DNA of 64,000 nucleotides. Source: Cavenderia fasciculata. Taxonomy: Eukaryota > Evosea > Eumycetozoa > Acytosteliales > Cavenderiaceae. How positions within the stretch are numbered: the stretch's first letter is position 1; every line of letters begins with the position of its first letter. Of the stretch, positions 11,092-25,973 are shown piece after piece. The DNA is taken from contig NW_004457729.1 in the NCBI RefSeq assembly GCF_000203815.1, positions 674 through 64,673 on the forward strand, in the 5' to 3' direction. The notes below the pieces were generated by a model. It ran no database searches. It was not told where the DNA came from and saw nothing but the letters and a program-made list of their open reading frames with translations. Made by a program: the position numbers and the translations under genes.

Positions 11092-12359
11092 ATGACAGAT
11101 AATAATAATAATAATAATAATAATAATAGTAAAAGTAAAAATGACAAAGATGTAATAGTAATGGGATTTGAAGGAAGTGCAAATAAGCTTGGTATAGGTA
11201 TTGTTAAACAAGATGGTACTATATTATCAAATATAAGACATACCTATATTACACCACCAGGTGAAGGATTCCTCCCAAAAGATACTGCTAAACATCATCG
11301 TAGCTACATTATTACATTGGTACAACAAGCATTAAAAGAGAGTAATCTAACAGCAAATGATATCGATTGTTTGGCCTATACCAAAGGACCTGGTATGGGT
11401 CCACCATTGAGATCAGTTGCTGTCACTGTTCGTATGCTTTCTCAACTTTGGAACAAACCAATCGTCGCTGTTAATCATTGCATAGCTCACATTGAAATGG
11501 GTAGATTGATCACTGGTGCTGTCGATCCAACAGTACTCTATGTCAGTGGTGGCAACAGTCAAGTGATATCATATTCTATGAACAAGTATAGAATATTTGG
11601 TGAAACAATAGATATTGCTGTAGGTAATTGTCTAGATCGATTTGCTCGTGTAATCAATATACCAAATGACCCATCACCTGGTTATAATATCGAACAATTG
11701 GCTTCAAAAGCAAAAGTTGATGCTCAAAAGTAAAGCACAGAAGGACAAATGATCTTGTAGAAGAACCAACCAATATTTAAATATATATTAACAACAAAAT
11801 ATTGAATCAATTTTATAGAGAAAATAGAGAATGTAAACTAATAGAATTGCCCTATATTACAAAAGGAATGGATGTATCTTTTTCTGGTATATTGTCATCT
11901 GTAGAATCTATTGCAAAGAATGATTTCCGTATTCCAGGAGGAAACATGCTAACAGGAGAAAAGAAAAAACAAAACAATGGTGGTGGTAAAGGAAAGAACA
12001 ACAAACAACCAGATGAACAATGTACAGTCGAAGAACTGTGTTACTCGTTACAAGAGACTGTATTTTCCATGTTGGTGGAAACTGCCGAAAGAGCTATGGC
12101 CCATTGTGGACAAAATGAAGTGTTGGCAGTAGGTGGAGTAGGTTGTAACAAAAGATTACAAGAAATGATCACCCAAATGGTATCTCAAAGACCTGGTGGT
12201 AAATCTTTTGGGATTGATGAAAGATATTGTATAGATAATGGTGCAATGATTGCTTGGGCTGGTTATCTCTTGTTCAAATATAATTCTCCCACTCCTTTAA
12301 ATCAAACAACTACTACTCAAAGATTTAGAACCGATGAAGTAGATGTAACTTGGAGGTAG
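11092..12359 (+). CDS. osgep: tRNA N6-threonylcarbamoyladenosine synthase subunit (Kae1/OSGEP, KEOPS)
   Basis: Two exons (11092-11729, 11819-12359), 392 residues. The ASKHA-fold signature is clear: [16 protein letters not shown] at the N-terminus, the metal-binding [10 protein letters not shown] (two His), [11 protein letters not shown], and DRFARVIN. The C-terminal half contains VSFSGILSS and [14 protein letters not shown], then the metal-site [11 protein letters not shown]. Kae1 transfers threonylcarbamoyl to A37 of ANN-decoding tRNAs within KEOPS. I chose the ATG followed by the Asn run over an upstream in-frame ATG that would add a poly-Ile leader. A Lys/Gly/Asn-rich insert of about 25 residues in the C-terminal half looks lineage-specific. 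Confidence 0.95.
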
Positions 12360-12488
12360 AGAGAGAGAGAGAAATATATATTGAATTACACCAATAAACC
12401 ACCACTATATAAATAAACAATGATGATGTTTTTCCAATGTAATTTTATTGCTGTTGTTGTTGCTATTATTATTATTTTTTATTTATCT

Positions 12489-12886
12489 TTAATGATGATG
12501 ATGCTTGTTTGCAACAAAACGAAGACCACAATATCCGCATGATTGTGGCTTTTCACCATCTAGATTAATATACACCATTGGATGACCAAGTGGTCCATTT
12601 CCACCATCGCATCCTATTCTATGACCATCAATTTCGATTGGTTTAACACTCTTTATCATTTGTTCTGCTGGTTTGGTTGGCTTTATGATTGATTGATTAG
12701 TATGTTAAAAAAACTCTATACTCGAGTATAGATAGATAGAAGATATAGATATATATATATATATAGGATACATACAACAACATCGTATATATGTGAAGGT
12801 ATTGGTGTCTTTACAGCAGTGGTAAGATTAGTTGATTTCATTGCTTGTGCAAATCTAGTCGTAAAGTTCTTTAGATATTGAGCCAT
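12489..12886 (-). CDS. ndufs6: NDUFS6-like zinc-binding subunit of respiratory complex I
   Basis: Two short exons (12886-12776, 12680-12489), 100 residues. The second exon holds the CHCC zinc-finger signature: [20 protein letters not shown] followed by SCGYCGLRF and a terminal poly-His. The N-terminus ([17 protein letters not shown]) is an amphipathic, basic helix consistent with mitochondrial import. NDUFS6 sits in the matrix arm of complex I and is needed late in assembly. Size matches the family. It is convergent with the Kae1 gene, 129 bp apart. Confidence 0.92.
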
Positions 12887-13263
12887 CACTACTACTACTA
12901 CTACTTCTATGTATCAAATGTTTAAATCAATGAATTATGTAATATGATAATGATAATGATTGGTGTTGAAGATCGATCTCTCTCTTTTTATCTAGAGTTA
13001 AAGTATACTTTGAATGAGCCAACGATGCAAGAATCGACCATTCTTAATTTTTATTTTTTTTGAATATATTTCTAATTTACAACTGTTGTTGCGATATTAT
13101 CGATTGGTGATTGATCACATTTTTAATACTTATATATATTCATCTGGTAATTCCAATCATCATAAATGTTATCAATCAACAACTATAGTGGTTCAATAAA
13201 TTTCCATAACTCTGGATTATTATTATAAATTTAAACACCTCCTCTTGCCGTTATTGTTTGGAT

Positions 13264-13838
13264 TTAATTAGCCGTGGCTGTTGATGTTATTATTGTTTTT
13301 AATATGATGATATCTTGAACAGGTTTATCTTTAGAGTTTGTCTCTACCAAACTCATTCTTTGTAATACAGTCATACCACTTGAAACTCTACCAAATATCG
13401 TATGTTTGCCATCCAACCAAGGAGTAGGTGCAAATGTTAAAAAGAATTGACTACCATTGGTATTTGGACCAGAATTAGCCATTGATAGTATACCTGCACC
13501 AGTATGCTTTAATTCTTTAGTAATCTCATCTTGAAACTTTCCACCCTGTGAAGATTCTCCTCCTCTCCCAGTACCAGTTGGATCACCTCCTTGTATCATA
13601 AAATCCTATAAGAAATTGAGAATAAGTTGTTATTGTTGTTTAGATTTATGTGTTGTTGTTGTTGTTGTTTAAAAAGATTCAGGTGATTTGATACCTTTAT
13701 GAGTCTATGAAATATTGTTCCATTGTAATAACCTCTGTGTGAGAGATCAACAAAATTTCTACATGTATTGGGAGCATGTTTCCAATACAATTCGAGTGTT
13801 ATATCACCCATATTGGTTTGAAGAGTGACTGTTGACAT
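13264..13838 (-). CDS. ppil1: Cyclophilin, PPIL1 type (peptidyl-prolyl isomerase)
   Basis: Two exons (13838-13695, 13605-13264), 161 residues, a minimal cyclophilin domain without targeting signal. Catalytic and binding motifs are intact: [12 protein letters not shown] with [13 protein letters not shown] (active-site Arg), [17 protein letters not shown] (Gln and Phe), and the Trp region [14 protein letters not shown]. The compact 160-residue form that opens [16 protein letters not shown] is characteristic of PPIL1, a spliceosomal cyclophilin that binds SKIP; that role is inferred from orthology. Confidence 0.93.
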
Positions 13839-13938
13839 GTTATACTTGTTCTCTAGATTTTCAATTAAACTAGTAAGTATAAAAAGATTAATGATGACAA
13901 TGATCTGCGAGGATGAATAAATTTTTTTATTAACTTAA

Positions 13939-14571
13939 TTAATCATTTGTTTCAACTATTTGTTGCTGCTGTTGCTGTTGTTGTTGTTGTTTAAAAATAT
14001 TATATTCTTCTGAAAAGGTATCTTTAATATGTGCATCTAATTCGTCTTTGAATGTCTTTTTTTTTTTTGGTGTGAGAGAAACAATTATTGTTAATAATAA
14101 TATTATCTATTTTATTTTATACGATCCAACAACTCCCATCGAATAACAAAACATACTCTTATAGATTCAATCTTTCCCTTTGATCTTTCGTTGGCATTTA
14201 TACAATTTTGTAGTGTTTCTTTGACATAGAGATCAGGATTCTTACTTTGATCTATAACGTTAAAGATCTCTAATGGTATCTCTGCTCTATCAAATTGCTT
14301 TTTCTGGCTTTCTATCTTACCATAGTACCCTATAATCTTATTACTATATATATATATAAGTAAAGGTATTTATTTATTCATCTAATCTAATCTAATTGTC
14401 ATACAGTCTTTCAAAAAGCAATGGTTGGCTTTGATTTTGAAATTCCTCAACAACTATAATAGTTCTTCTCAATTCTTCTACAAGATCTTCAACAGTTTGT
14501 AATAAATCATTATTATTGTTGTTATTTGATGATTGTTGATGTTGTTCTTGTTGTTGTTGTTGTTCATCCAT
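13939..14571 (-). CDS. med10: Mediator complex subunit 10 (Med10/Nut2)
   Basis: Three exons (14571-14405, 14343-14157, 14055-13939), 156 residues. After a Gln/Asn-rich leader the core reads DLLQTVEDLVEELRRTI, FQNQSQPLLFERLNKIIGYY, then IPLEIFNVIDQSKNPDLYVK and INANERSKGKIESIRTFKDE, matching the Med10 pattern of a helical N-half followed by a P-E-hydrophobic-Asp-Gly/Gln-NP-x-LY segment. Med10 is in the middle module of Mediator in the nucleus. The C-terminus ends in a poly-Gln run before IVETND. Only the first exon is long enough to be conspicuous, so the gene is easy to miss. Confidence 0.85.
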
Positions 14572-14773
14572 GTATAACAAAAAGAAAAAATATATAAAAT
14601 TAAATTTAATAATACTCTTGTCGTGTCTTCACCGATTCAATTTTTATTATTAACCAACAACTAACAATTAATATTCATGCTTTTAGAGAGGAAGAGAAAG
14701 TTTGTCAATGCAAAAAAAAGGCTATTACACATAATTATATAATCTATCTATCTATTTGTTAATAAACATTAGT

Positions 14774-17445
14774 ATGACACAAAAGAAGCAACAACAAGAA
14801 CTTCAAAACAGCAACAGCAGCAGTACATCATTGTCTTTACAACAATACTTTAGTCCACAATCTTCATCTTGTTCAACAACAACAACAACAACAACAACAG
14901 CCCCATTACAACTATCTCAACTATCATCTTCTCAATTATCATCTTCACAGGTAGACTTGGGAATATCTTCATACCCAGAGGGTGAAGTATTATCAGTTCA
15001 TTACGGTGATTGGGGTATATGGCCTGTTAGAGTAGCAAAACTATCTGAAGTAAGTCCACAAACTTTAAAAGGAAGTAAAAAGGATCAGTTTCTTGTTTAT
15101 TTTTTTGGTTCACAAGATTAGTATGTATATCTTCAATCTTGTTCTTCTTCTTTTTGTTTATACATGAATCTAATCTTTTTTTTTTTTTATCTAGTGGTTT
15201 GGTAAAAGAAACACAAATCAGACAATATCGACCAGAAGATTTAATTAAACAAAAATTTAAGGCAAGAGATCATACCAAGCTGACAAAAGCTATCGACGAA
15301 GCCAATGATTGGAAAAATCTAGAGGAAAAGGACTATCCAATATATATTCCAGAGCCAAAAAAAATTAAAAAGGAAATAGACCAAGACTTTTTGACACCAA
15401 CAAAACCTCTCCTCTCAACTACTACTACTACCACCACCGCCACCAACCAAAAGCCGGTTGCACTATCAAAAAGAAAAAAAAAGCTGATAGATAGTTCTCC
15501 TTTTATAGAAATCATGCCACCAAAAACAACAAGAACAACAACAACTAGAGCCAAAAAAGGAACCAAACAACTGAAAAAAAAGGAAGAGGTTGAGGAAATA
15601 TACGAAACATCTAGTTTTCTACAATCTACTCCAAAAAGAACACCCTTAAAATTCACAACTCCATCAAGAGATTCACACAATGACCAAACATCGAATATAA
15701 AAGAATCACCACAACAACCAAACATTAGTCCAAATACAACCCCACAGTCAAATAGAAAGAAGCAATTGGACTTTTACCCAATTTCCTCTGCGCAACAACA
15801 CTTTCAACCAATTTATGTAAAGCAGGAAAATGGCACTACTACTCTCCAATCCTCACTTACGAGCGTTCAACTTGAAGTTGAACTGATACATATCCTTTCC
15901 CTTCGTTCATACACAATGGTTGAAATTAAAAGCAGATTTAATGTTTCACAAGTCAAAGACGATTCTCAAATTACACTTGCACTTGAAAGAGTTGCAACCA
16001 CTACAAATGGTCAGTGGATGTTGAAAGCCGATCAGTTGGAATTTATAAATGAAAATTGGCATGGATTTAAAGACGATAATGAAAGAGAATTGGTAAAGAA
16101 AAAAAAATTCGACTATCTATTCCACCTAAACCAACAATCTCCCAATCCTCGCCAATCTGCGAGTTCAAATCAACTGTTACCATTTTTCAATGCGACAACT
16201 CCTCAGCCCATTGCAAAGCAGGCTTCCTTGTCTCCTCACAAAAAAAAGAAGCATCAACCACCACCACAATTGGATGCCTCAATTGATATTATTACACCAA
16301 TCAAACCAAACAAAACAAAACCAACCAACCGATCATCTGATTTTTCCTCCTCTTCCTTTTCCCCACAGCACCGCTATCCTCTTGATATTTTAAATGCTTC
16401 ATCAAATTTGGACACCACCATACCACTATTGGATGATGATTGTGTGCATAATCCCGCCACACCCTCTGCTACAATACTGACAACCGGCGACTCTGCAGAT
16501 GACGATGATGAACCAATTGAAAGTACTCAAGGCCACGATATCCCTGTACTAGTTGAAAATGGTTCTCAACAACAAAATAATTCAATCACTAATAGCGCCA
16601 ACAACAATAACAATAGTAATAATCCAACGATAATTAATAATATATTTTTTCAACAACAACAACAACCCGAACAAACTGAACATCATCAACAACAACAACA
16701 ACACCACTATCCTTTACCGTCACAGTCACCATTACCCAACACATCCACTCCTCCCACACCTCCACCCTCTCATCTATATCTCTATCGACCAAATTCCACG
16801 CCATATTCATCACCATCATCTTCAATCCCTGCAACATTGGTTGTTACTTCACCTCTCTCTTCGAATAACAACCAAAGCAGCAGTAGAAAAGCAAAAAACT
16901 ATACCTCATCGACCACAACAATTACAACTTCATTCCACCACTATCCATCTCCCAACGATGATTCATCAGACAGTGATGCTTTTCCACCGACCATGCCCGT
17001 CAACTTTGGGGCATTTGAACAGGGACAACCAATTTCCAGCGCCACCAACAACAACACCTCAAATAATCTTAGTACAAGAGGAGGGTTTAGTATTATCAAC
17101 AACCAACAAAAACAACAAAACGATGGTGACAAAACGATGGTCGCCAAACTTTTAGAAAATGAATTTTTACAAAAATTCATCAACGAATCAATTCAAGATC
17201 TTTTCAAATCAAACAAACAAGTCGAAAGTGTCATCGAGGACAAGTTATCGAAAATCAAAGACGATTTGACTGAAAAAGTGAACAACCAACTTTTATTAGA
17301 GTCTAGAAAAAGAAAAAAGAGTTTTCAAACCATCATTGACTCTCTTGACTCTATAGAATCCTCTGTAAGAAATCTTAAACAATCTTTATTATCACTTGAT
17401 AATAACGAAGAAGAAGATATAAATTCAAATAATGGATCTCATTAA
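14774..17445 (+). CDS. PWWP-like domain protein with ELL-like winged helix
   Basis: Two exons (14774-15120, 15195-17445), 865 residues. Residues ~66-130 look like a PWWP domain: PEGEVLSVHYGDWGIWPVRV, then FLVYFFGSQDYGLVKETQI with the typical FFG-x-D strand, split by the intron. Residues ~335-415 (LEVELIHILSLRSYTMVEIK, then LALERVATTTNGQWML and INENWHGFKDDNERELV) resemble the winged helix that closes the conserved N-terminal region of ELL elongation factors, including the Leu-x-Leu-Arg-x-Tyr and Trp-x-Gly-Phe/Tyr positions. The middle is Ser/Thr/Pro/Asn-rich and the C-terminus (~755-855) is a basic coiled coil. No occludin-like domain is visible. A role in reading chromatin at transcribed genes is inference from the domains. 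Confidence 0.72.
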
Positions 17446-17507
17446 TAAAAAAAAACTATGGAACAAAGGTTTAATTATCATTTGTACAAAAAGTTGGGAT
17501 TGTTGTT

Positions 17508-18105
17508 TTATTTTTTAATTGGGGGATGAGATAATAGAAATTCTTCCATCTCACATATAGTTACACTTCGATCTCTTTCGCTACTACCACCACCACTACT
17601 ACTATTACTACTACTGCTGTTGCCAATCTGATCAGATGGACTTTGATTCTCTTTAATTAGGAAGGCATGTTAGAAAAAGAAATTGATTGTTGGTTGTGGT
17701 TGCTTGCTTGCTTGCTTGCTGCTGCTGCTGATATTTCATACCTTTACATTGTTTATATAAATCTGACTTTAAAAATAGAGGAATAGCATCCATTTCCATG
17801 AGTTTGCGAATTGTAATTTGAACTGGGACAAACAAGTCAATAGAAGGAGTACCTTGCATCTTTGTTTCCAATTCCTTTTTCTGATGGTGATCGATATTTA
17901 GTTCATATTTACTGTCAGTAGAGAAATACTTTTGGTATATTTCCTTTGATCTCTTTAAACGGGTATTATCATTGTCGATTGCTTTAAAATTCTCTGCCTC
18001 CAACCAAAAAGATAAATTCTCGTTATTGTATCTTTCGTGTAGGAACTTTCTAAATGATAATGCTAATGTTTTATTGTGAACTATTTCATTTAATCCAACC
18101 ATCAT
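17508..18105 (-). CDS. Single-domain RGS protein
   Basis: Two exons (18105-17742, 17650-17508), 168 residues. The RGS domain fills residues ~8-130: FRKFLHERYNNENLSFWLEA, IYQKYFSTDSKYELNID, DLFVPVQITIRKLMEMDAIP and LFLKSDLYKQC match the canonical nine-helix fold, including the Glu-Asn and Asp positions that contact G-alpha. RGS proteins accelerate GTP hydrolysis by G-alpha subunits. The tail is a Ser/Gly-rich stretch ending in EEFLLSHPPIKK. There is no membrane anchor or accessory domain, so partner choice cannot be predicted. Confidence 0.88.
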
Positions 18106-18818
18106 TGTTTACTATTATTATTATTATTTTATTATTATTATTATTATTGTTGTTGTTGTTGTTGTTTGTTGATATACAGTTTGTTTGTTGTTTTTGCTGT
18201 TGTTGTTGTAGGTAAAATAAATAAGAAAAAATATAGACTAAAAAGATATATACAATATTAGACAACAACTACAAATCGTTGTTAATACGAGGGTGGGTAT
18301 AAATAATTGTAAAACGAAATATTTTTAAAAACTGATCAATAATAATACAAATAATCAGAGTCAACGTTAAAAAAATAACAACAACGATGGAAAAGGCCAA
18401 CTTTCACAAGAAACAACAAGTTAACAAAAAAAAACAATGAATCCAAAAATGGGACTTTAATGTGTTTTCTTGACTACTAGCATCTAAAAATAGCGAAAAA
18501 ATTATTGTATGAGAAAAAAAAAAAAAAAAACCAAGTTGTGTTTAATAATAAATTTGCAAACGATACGAAGATCTTTTGGTTTAAATCAAATACAATTCTT
18601 AAATCCAAAAGAACAAGAATCAATTAATTGTTGTCTGTTGTAGAGACACAAAATATGCTCACGAATTCTCGTTTGTAGTTTTTCTTTTTTCTTTTTTTTT
18701 TTTTTTTTCAACTTTTTCAGATGAGCGCTAACAAATATTTCTTTTCACTATTCTACTCGATCGTGTACATTTACAATAAAATAAAACAAATATATATATA
18801 CAAGACAAAGAAAGACAA
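18106..18818. other. Divergent intergenic region, no gene seen
   Basis: This lies between the RGS and saposin genes, which are transcribed away from each other. It contains triplet and poly-A/poly-T tracts and a tiny ATG frame of 17 codons near 18386 with no support. A TATA-like TATATATATA lies about 25 bp before the saposin ATG. Confidence 0.5.
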
Positions 18819-19625
18819 ATGCATTTTAGATATCACCACATTTTTTCAACCGTTTTAATTTTACTTGTTTGGGTCGCCATACCCTCCACCTTTTCATACA
18901 AGATCTCATCACAACAATGTTCATTGTGTATCAATGTTGTTGATCATTTTGACTCTTCTATCAAAGATGAATCTTTATTGATAGATTCATGTTCCATACA
19001 TTATGATAGAGAATTGTGTCAATATTTTGTTCAAACATATCACAACCAGTTCAGCAGCAACTCTAATAATTTCTGTTTATCGATTGGAATTTGTCAACAA
19101 GACCATTTAAATAACAACAACAACAATAAGAATCACAATAATGACAATATAAATAATAATGAAAACATTGACAAAAACGACAACTTTGATTGCTCGATTT
19201 GTAAATATATAGTATCAGGAATATCTGGTATGGTAGCAAGTAATCAATCCATCCCAGTCATTTTAGAGGTTGCCACACAATCTTGCCACCGTCTAAGTGA
19301 CAAGTCATGGGAACAAACATGCGAGAATATTGTAGATGAGAATGGTCCTCAATTGATTGGTTATCTTCGAGACAAACTAAATCCAGAACAAGCTTGCTAC
19401 AAAATTCACAAATGTTACTCATCTTCTGGATCTGGTTCAGCTTCTTCTGGATCTGGTTCAAGTGGCGCTTCAAACTCACAAGCATCTGGAGGATCCGGCT
19501 CGAGTGGAACTTCGTCATCATCATCTTCTGCATCGTCTGCATCATCTGGTTCTTGGACAGGATCAATAAGTGGCAGTAGTAGTAGTAGCAGTGGTGCCTA
19601 CATTTCAATTAAACATCACAACTAA
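18819..19625 (+). CDS. Secreted protein with two saposin B-type domains
   Basis: Single exon, 268 residues. A signal peptide is evident (FSTVLILLVWVAIPSTFS). Two saposin-B modules follow: the first from CSLCINVV to FCLSIGIC, the second from CSICKYIV to CYKIHKC, each with six Cys in the order CxxC...C...C...C...C expected for three disulfides. An Asn/Asp linker separates them and the C-terminal 70 residues are Ser/Gly-rich, probably glycosylated. Saposin-like proteins bind or perturb membranes in lysosomes or outside the cell; a bacteriolytic (amoebapore-like) or lipid-transfer role is possible but not shown. Confidence 0.85.
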   Translation: MHFRYHHIFSTVLILLVWVAIPSTFSYKISSQQCSLCINVVDHFDSSIKDESLLIDSCSIHYDRELCQYFVQTYHNQFSSNSNNFCLSIGICQQDHLNNNNNNKNHNNDNINNNENIDKNDNFDCSICKYIVSGISGMVASNQSIPVILEVATQSCHRLSDKSWEQTCENIVDENGPQLIGYLRDKLNPEQACYKIHKCYSSSGSGSASSGSGSSGASNSQASGGSGSSGTSSSSSSASSASSGSWTGSISGSSSSSSGAYISIKHHN

Positions 19626-19717
19626 CAATAATCGATCGATAAAACAACTCTTGTATAAATTTTAAAATAAAACTTCTTTTTCGGCATCTTTTTTTTAATA
19701 CTTTTTTTATTTTCCAA

Positions 19718-22489
19718 CTAGGCTAAATAATGGTAACTCATTGGATTGTTTTGATCTCTGCCAAGATATTCTCTCTCGATCAACGATTCAATTCTCTTTT
19801 TAAGATCCACTGGTTTTGGAGTGAATCGAAGTTGTTGGAACAGTTCACTCATGAGAAGGTTGTGTGTTAGAGTCTTTCTCGCCTTCATGATGCGGACAAT
19901 GGCTGCATCAATTTGATATTGACGATCATGGATAATAGCTTCGTTTGTCTTTTTGTTCTCTTCAACAGTCTCTTTGGCTTGTAATGCATTGACCTTTAGA
20001 CGAGTGAGTTTGTGTGTAAAGTCTTTGTTGAACGAGAAAAGGTCGTCAATTTCCAATATTTTTGATTTGTTCTTGGATCTTCTCGATAGGATTCGTGTAT
20101 TTGAATTGATAAGAGGCATCATATGTCTTTTTAGTTCTTCCAATTCGATGCCACTTAATTCTTGAATCTTACCAAGAGTAATCTCTTCATCTTGGTTCAA
20201 ATTGTTAAATAGTAATAATACGACTGTTTGTAAAAGTGATGAAATTGTATCTTTTTTACCCTAAAAAAAATAAAAATAAAATAAAATAAAATTAATCCGC
20301 TATTCGTAAACATTTCGAATCAATTTGTTGTTTTACATTTTGAAAGAAACATTTTAAAACACATTGACCTAAAGAGTTTTGCCAAATTAATTTTCTATTG
20401 GGATATTTTGATGAATAAAACTTTCTGTACATTTCTTGGTACTCTAGAAACTATAAGTAAATAAGAAAGGAAAAGGTAAGGAGGTTTGTTTTTGTTTTTT
20501 GTTTTTTTTTTTTTAATTTCATACCTGAGTTGGTAAGTTTGCATTTAATGGAGTATATTGAGGCCAATTACTAGAGGCCAAAACAAATACGTTCATTTCT
20601 ATATTTTTGATGTGTTCAGTGTAGGCCATGCACTCTTTAAAAGAAGCCATAATTTCATTTGATAATTCTATATCATTAAACATTCCTTCCAATTTGGCAG
20701 TAAAGACTGTACCACATTCATTTCGAAGTTTTAAAACGACAGATTTCTCGACATCGATTGACATGCTCTTATCCATCAACAATCTTTTGGATAGATCTGT
20801 TTTATAAAAAGCTTCAAATACATCTTTTCCTTGAATAAATCTAAAAATAATAGACATTAATGAATGGTTAGAGATCAAATTTGTTTTTTTTTTTTGTGTT
20901 GTGTTTTCCTACCTAAATAAAGCCAATGCCTTGTTTAAAACCATTTCAAGTTCATCGTCGCTAATACCCTTGCTACCAGAGCGAAGTTTAGAGTCAATAA
21001 ACTTTGCTATTAGTTCTGCAGGTTTGTTTTGTCTAGTGTTGATGAAATGTTCAAAAGATTCCTTAAAAGAATAGTTTAGTTGGTCATTTTTTGAAAAGGA
21101 GATATTGAGAATGTGATCCATTCGATCTTTAAATATGATTAAATCTTCAATCATGCTCGAGTCTTTTTCAGTGTCTGCTAGCATGGAGGCACCAGCTGTC
21201 TTTATATATTGACCCCATGCACTTTTTAATTTACTCAATCCATTGACTCTTGTGAAAAGGGAATAGAGTAGTTCCAAGTCTTCAATCTTGTCCATCTCTA
21301 CCATTTGATTAAAGCCTTTTTGTAAAAGACGATCCAAATGTTGTTCCAACATTTGTTTTTCCACTACTTGTATTATTGCTCTCTTTGTAGACGGATCAAT
21401 GTATCGAAGAGATCTTGTATTTTCTTCTGCAATTCTATTATTTACATGTTTGAGATATTCAGGTGTCTCATATTCGTTGATTAAATGATTTGATTCTTTG
21501 TAATAAAACATACTAGTCTCTGATAATAATTCTTTTTCAAATGATTCATATATCTAAAAGATAATGGATGAGAAAAGAAACAAGAGTTTGTTTTGAAAGA
21601 TCACACATACCTGTAGTGATAGCAACATTTGGATCAGATGATGTAGTAGATCTTTATCAATTGTTTCACCATTTCTTTCTTTTTCAATATTGATTAGTAT
21701 TCCAATCCTTAGTTTCTTATCTAAATTTGTAGATGATAATAAAAATGTTTTGAAATAATGTAAACCTATATCCCTACATAAATATAAAATAAATAAATAT
21801 TAATAAAAGAAATAGAGATGATATATATATATATATATAATATTTCTTTACTTACCAAATTGATTTTGTATGCTTTGAGACAACATAAGTTCTATCTAAA
21901 CAAAGAAATATACCCATAATCAAAATCAAAATATTTGAATGATCAATCCATGACTTGCATAGTGTTGTCATGAATGTAGGTAGATCCAATGCATTGTTTA
22001 GTAATTCATTAAACTGTTCTTGTGTGTGCTTTTCTATTTTGTCTGATAAGTTTTGATACAATGTTGTTGCATATTTTTCTGTCGAACAAAGATTATCTAC
22101 CATCTATATATATGTAAATAAAAAAAAAAGGTAAAAGTTAACACAAGTCTTTTGTAAGATCTTATCCCTCCTTTTTCTTTTTCTTCTTCTTCTTCTTTCT
22201 TCTTTCTTTTACACACTCTATATAATTCCTCTAAAGTTTGTTTGATTGGTTGTTTTTTGTAGATAGAGTCAATTGCATTTGAAAGATGAGACCATGATTC
22301 TACTTGATAGTTTTCAGAAGCTTTAGAGGTATCTTTTAAATTTTTGATGACAAGTTTCTTAACTTGAGGTTGTATGTTGTTGCTATTTGGTGTCTTTTTA
22401 ATGGTCCCTATGCCACCTGCTGCTCCAGATGAAGAGTTTACTTGAAAATTATTTCCATTATTACTAATGTTTGAAGAAAAGATATTCAT
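19718..22489 (-). CDS. culD: Cullin-4 (scaffold of CRL4 ubiquitin ligases)
   Basis: Seven exons (22489-22217, 22103-21856, 21773-21611, 21553-20913, 20840-20525, 20450-20337, 20260-19718), 765 residues. The N-terminal KKLVIKNLKDTSKASENY and LEELYR/MVDNLC junction are specific to CUL4 (DDB1-binding side). The cullin core follows in order, e.g. NKPAELIAKFIDSKLRSGSK, RFIQGKDVFEAFYKTDLSKR, and the C-terminal winged helix DRQYQIDAAIVRIMKARKTL whose Lys in IVRIMK is the NEDD8 site; it ends ESLIEREYLGRDQNNPMSYH. It should recruit RBX1 and DDB1-DCAF receptors for nuclear substrates. The first intron uses a GTGTGT donor. The symbol follows my memory of the D. discoideum name. Confidence 0.95.
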
Positions 22490-22761
22490 CTTTTGTCTAA
22501 TAATTAATAAGTTTAACTATTTATCTGTTTCACTTCTTCTTTGAACAACAAACAATAAAACTTCATCTTTTTTTTTTTTTTTTTTTTTTTGAATTAATTT
22601 TTAAAATTTTTCAAAAATATTATAAATATATTTGTTGCCATTTGATTGTTTATTATTATTATTATTATAATTATTTTTTTATTTTTATTATTACAAACAC
22701 ACAATAAAACATTGTTTTACAAAAAAAATGTTTGGGTGCAATGATAGTTTTTAATATTGTT

Positions 22762-25687
<2,926 letters not shown>

Positions 25688-25973
25688 CACCCAAACCTCT
25701 TTTTGTTACAAAAGAAGAAGAGGAAGAAGAAGGTTAAGATGATAGTAGTAAAAGGGTACTATGAAGGGACAAGTGTAATAAAATAGATATTTTGATGAAT
25801 CAATCGTTTGAGTAAATTTATTCTTTGTTGTTAATAACTGACCAATTAGTTGGTTGGTTGGTGTTTTTTTTTAAAATTTTTTATTTATTTAATTTTTTTT
25901 TTTTCTTTGTTGCAAAATTTCAAAGAAACGGTCAATGCAAACAATCATGATGAGTAATGATCATAATTGATTA

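Noticed and set aside
13014-13199. 61-codon plus-strand frame between NDUFS6 and the cyclophilin gene
   Set aside because: It is Phe/Tyr/Ile-rich with no domain or splice context, in an AT-rich gap.
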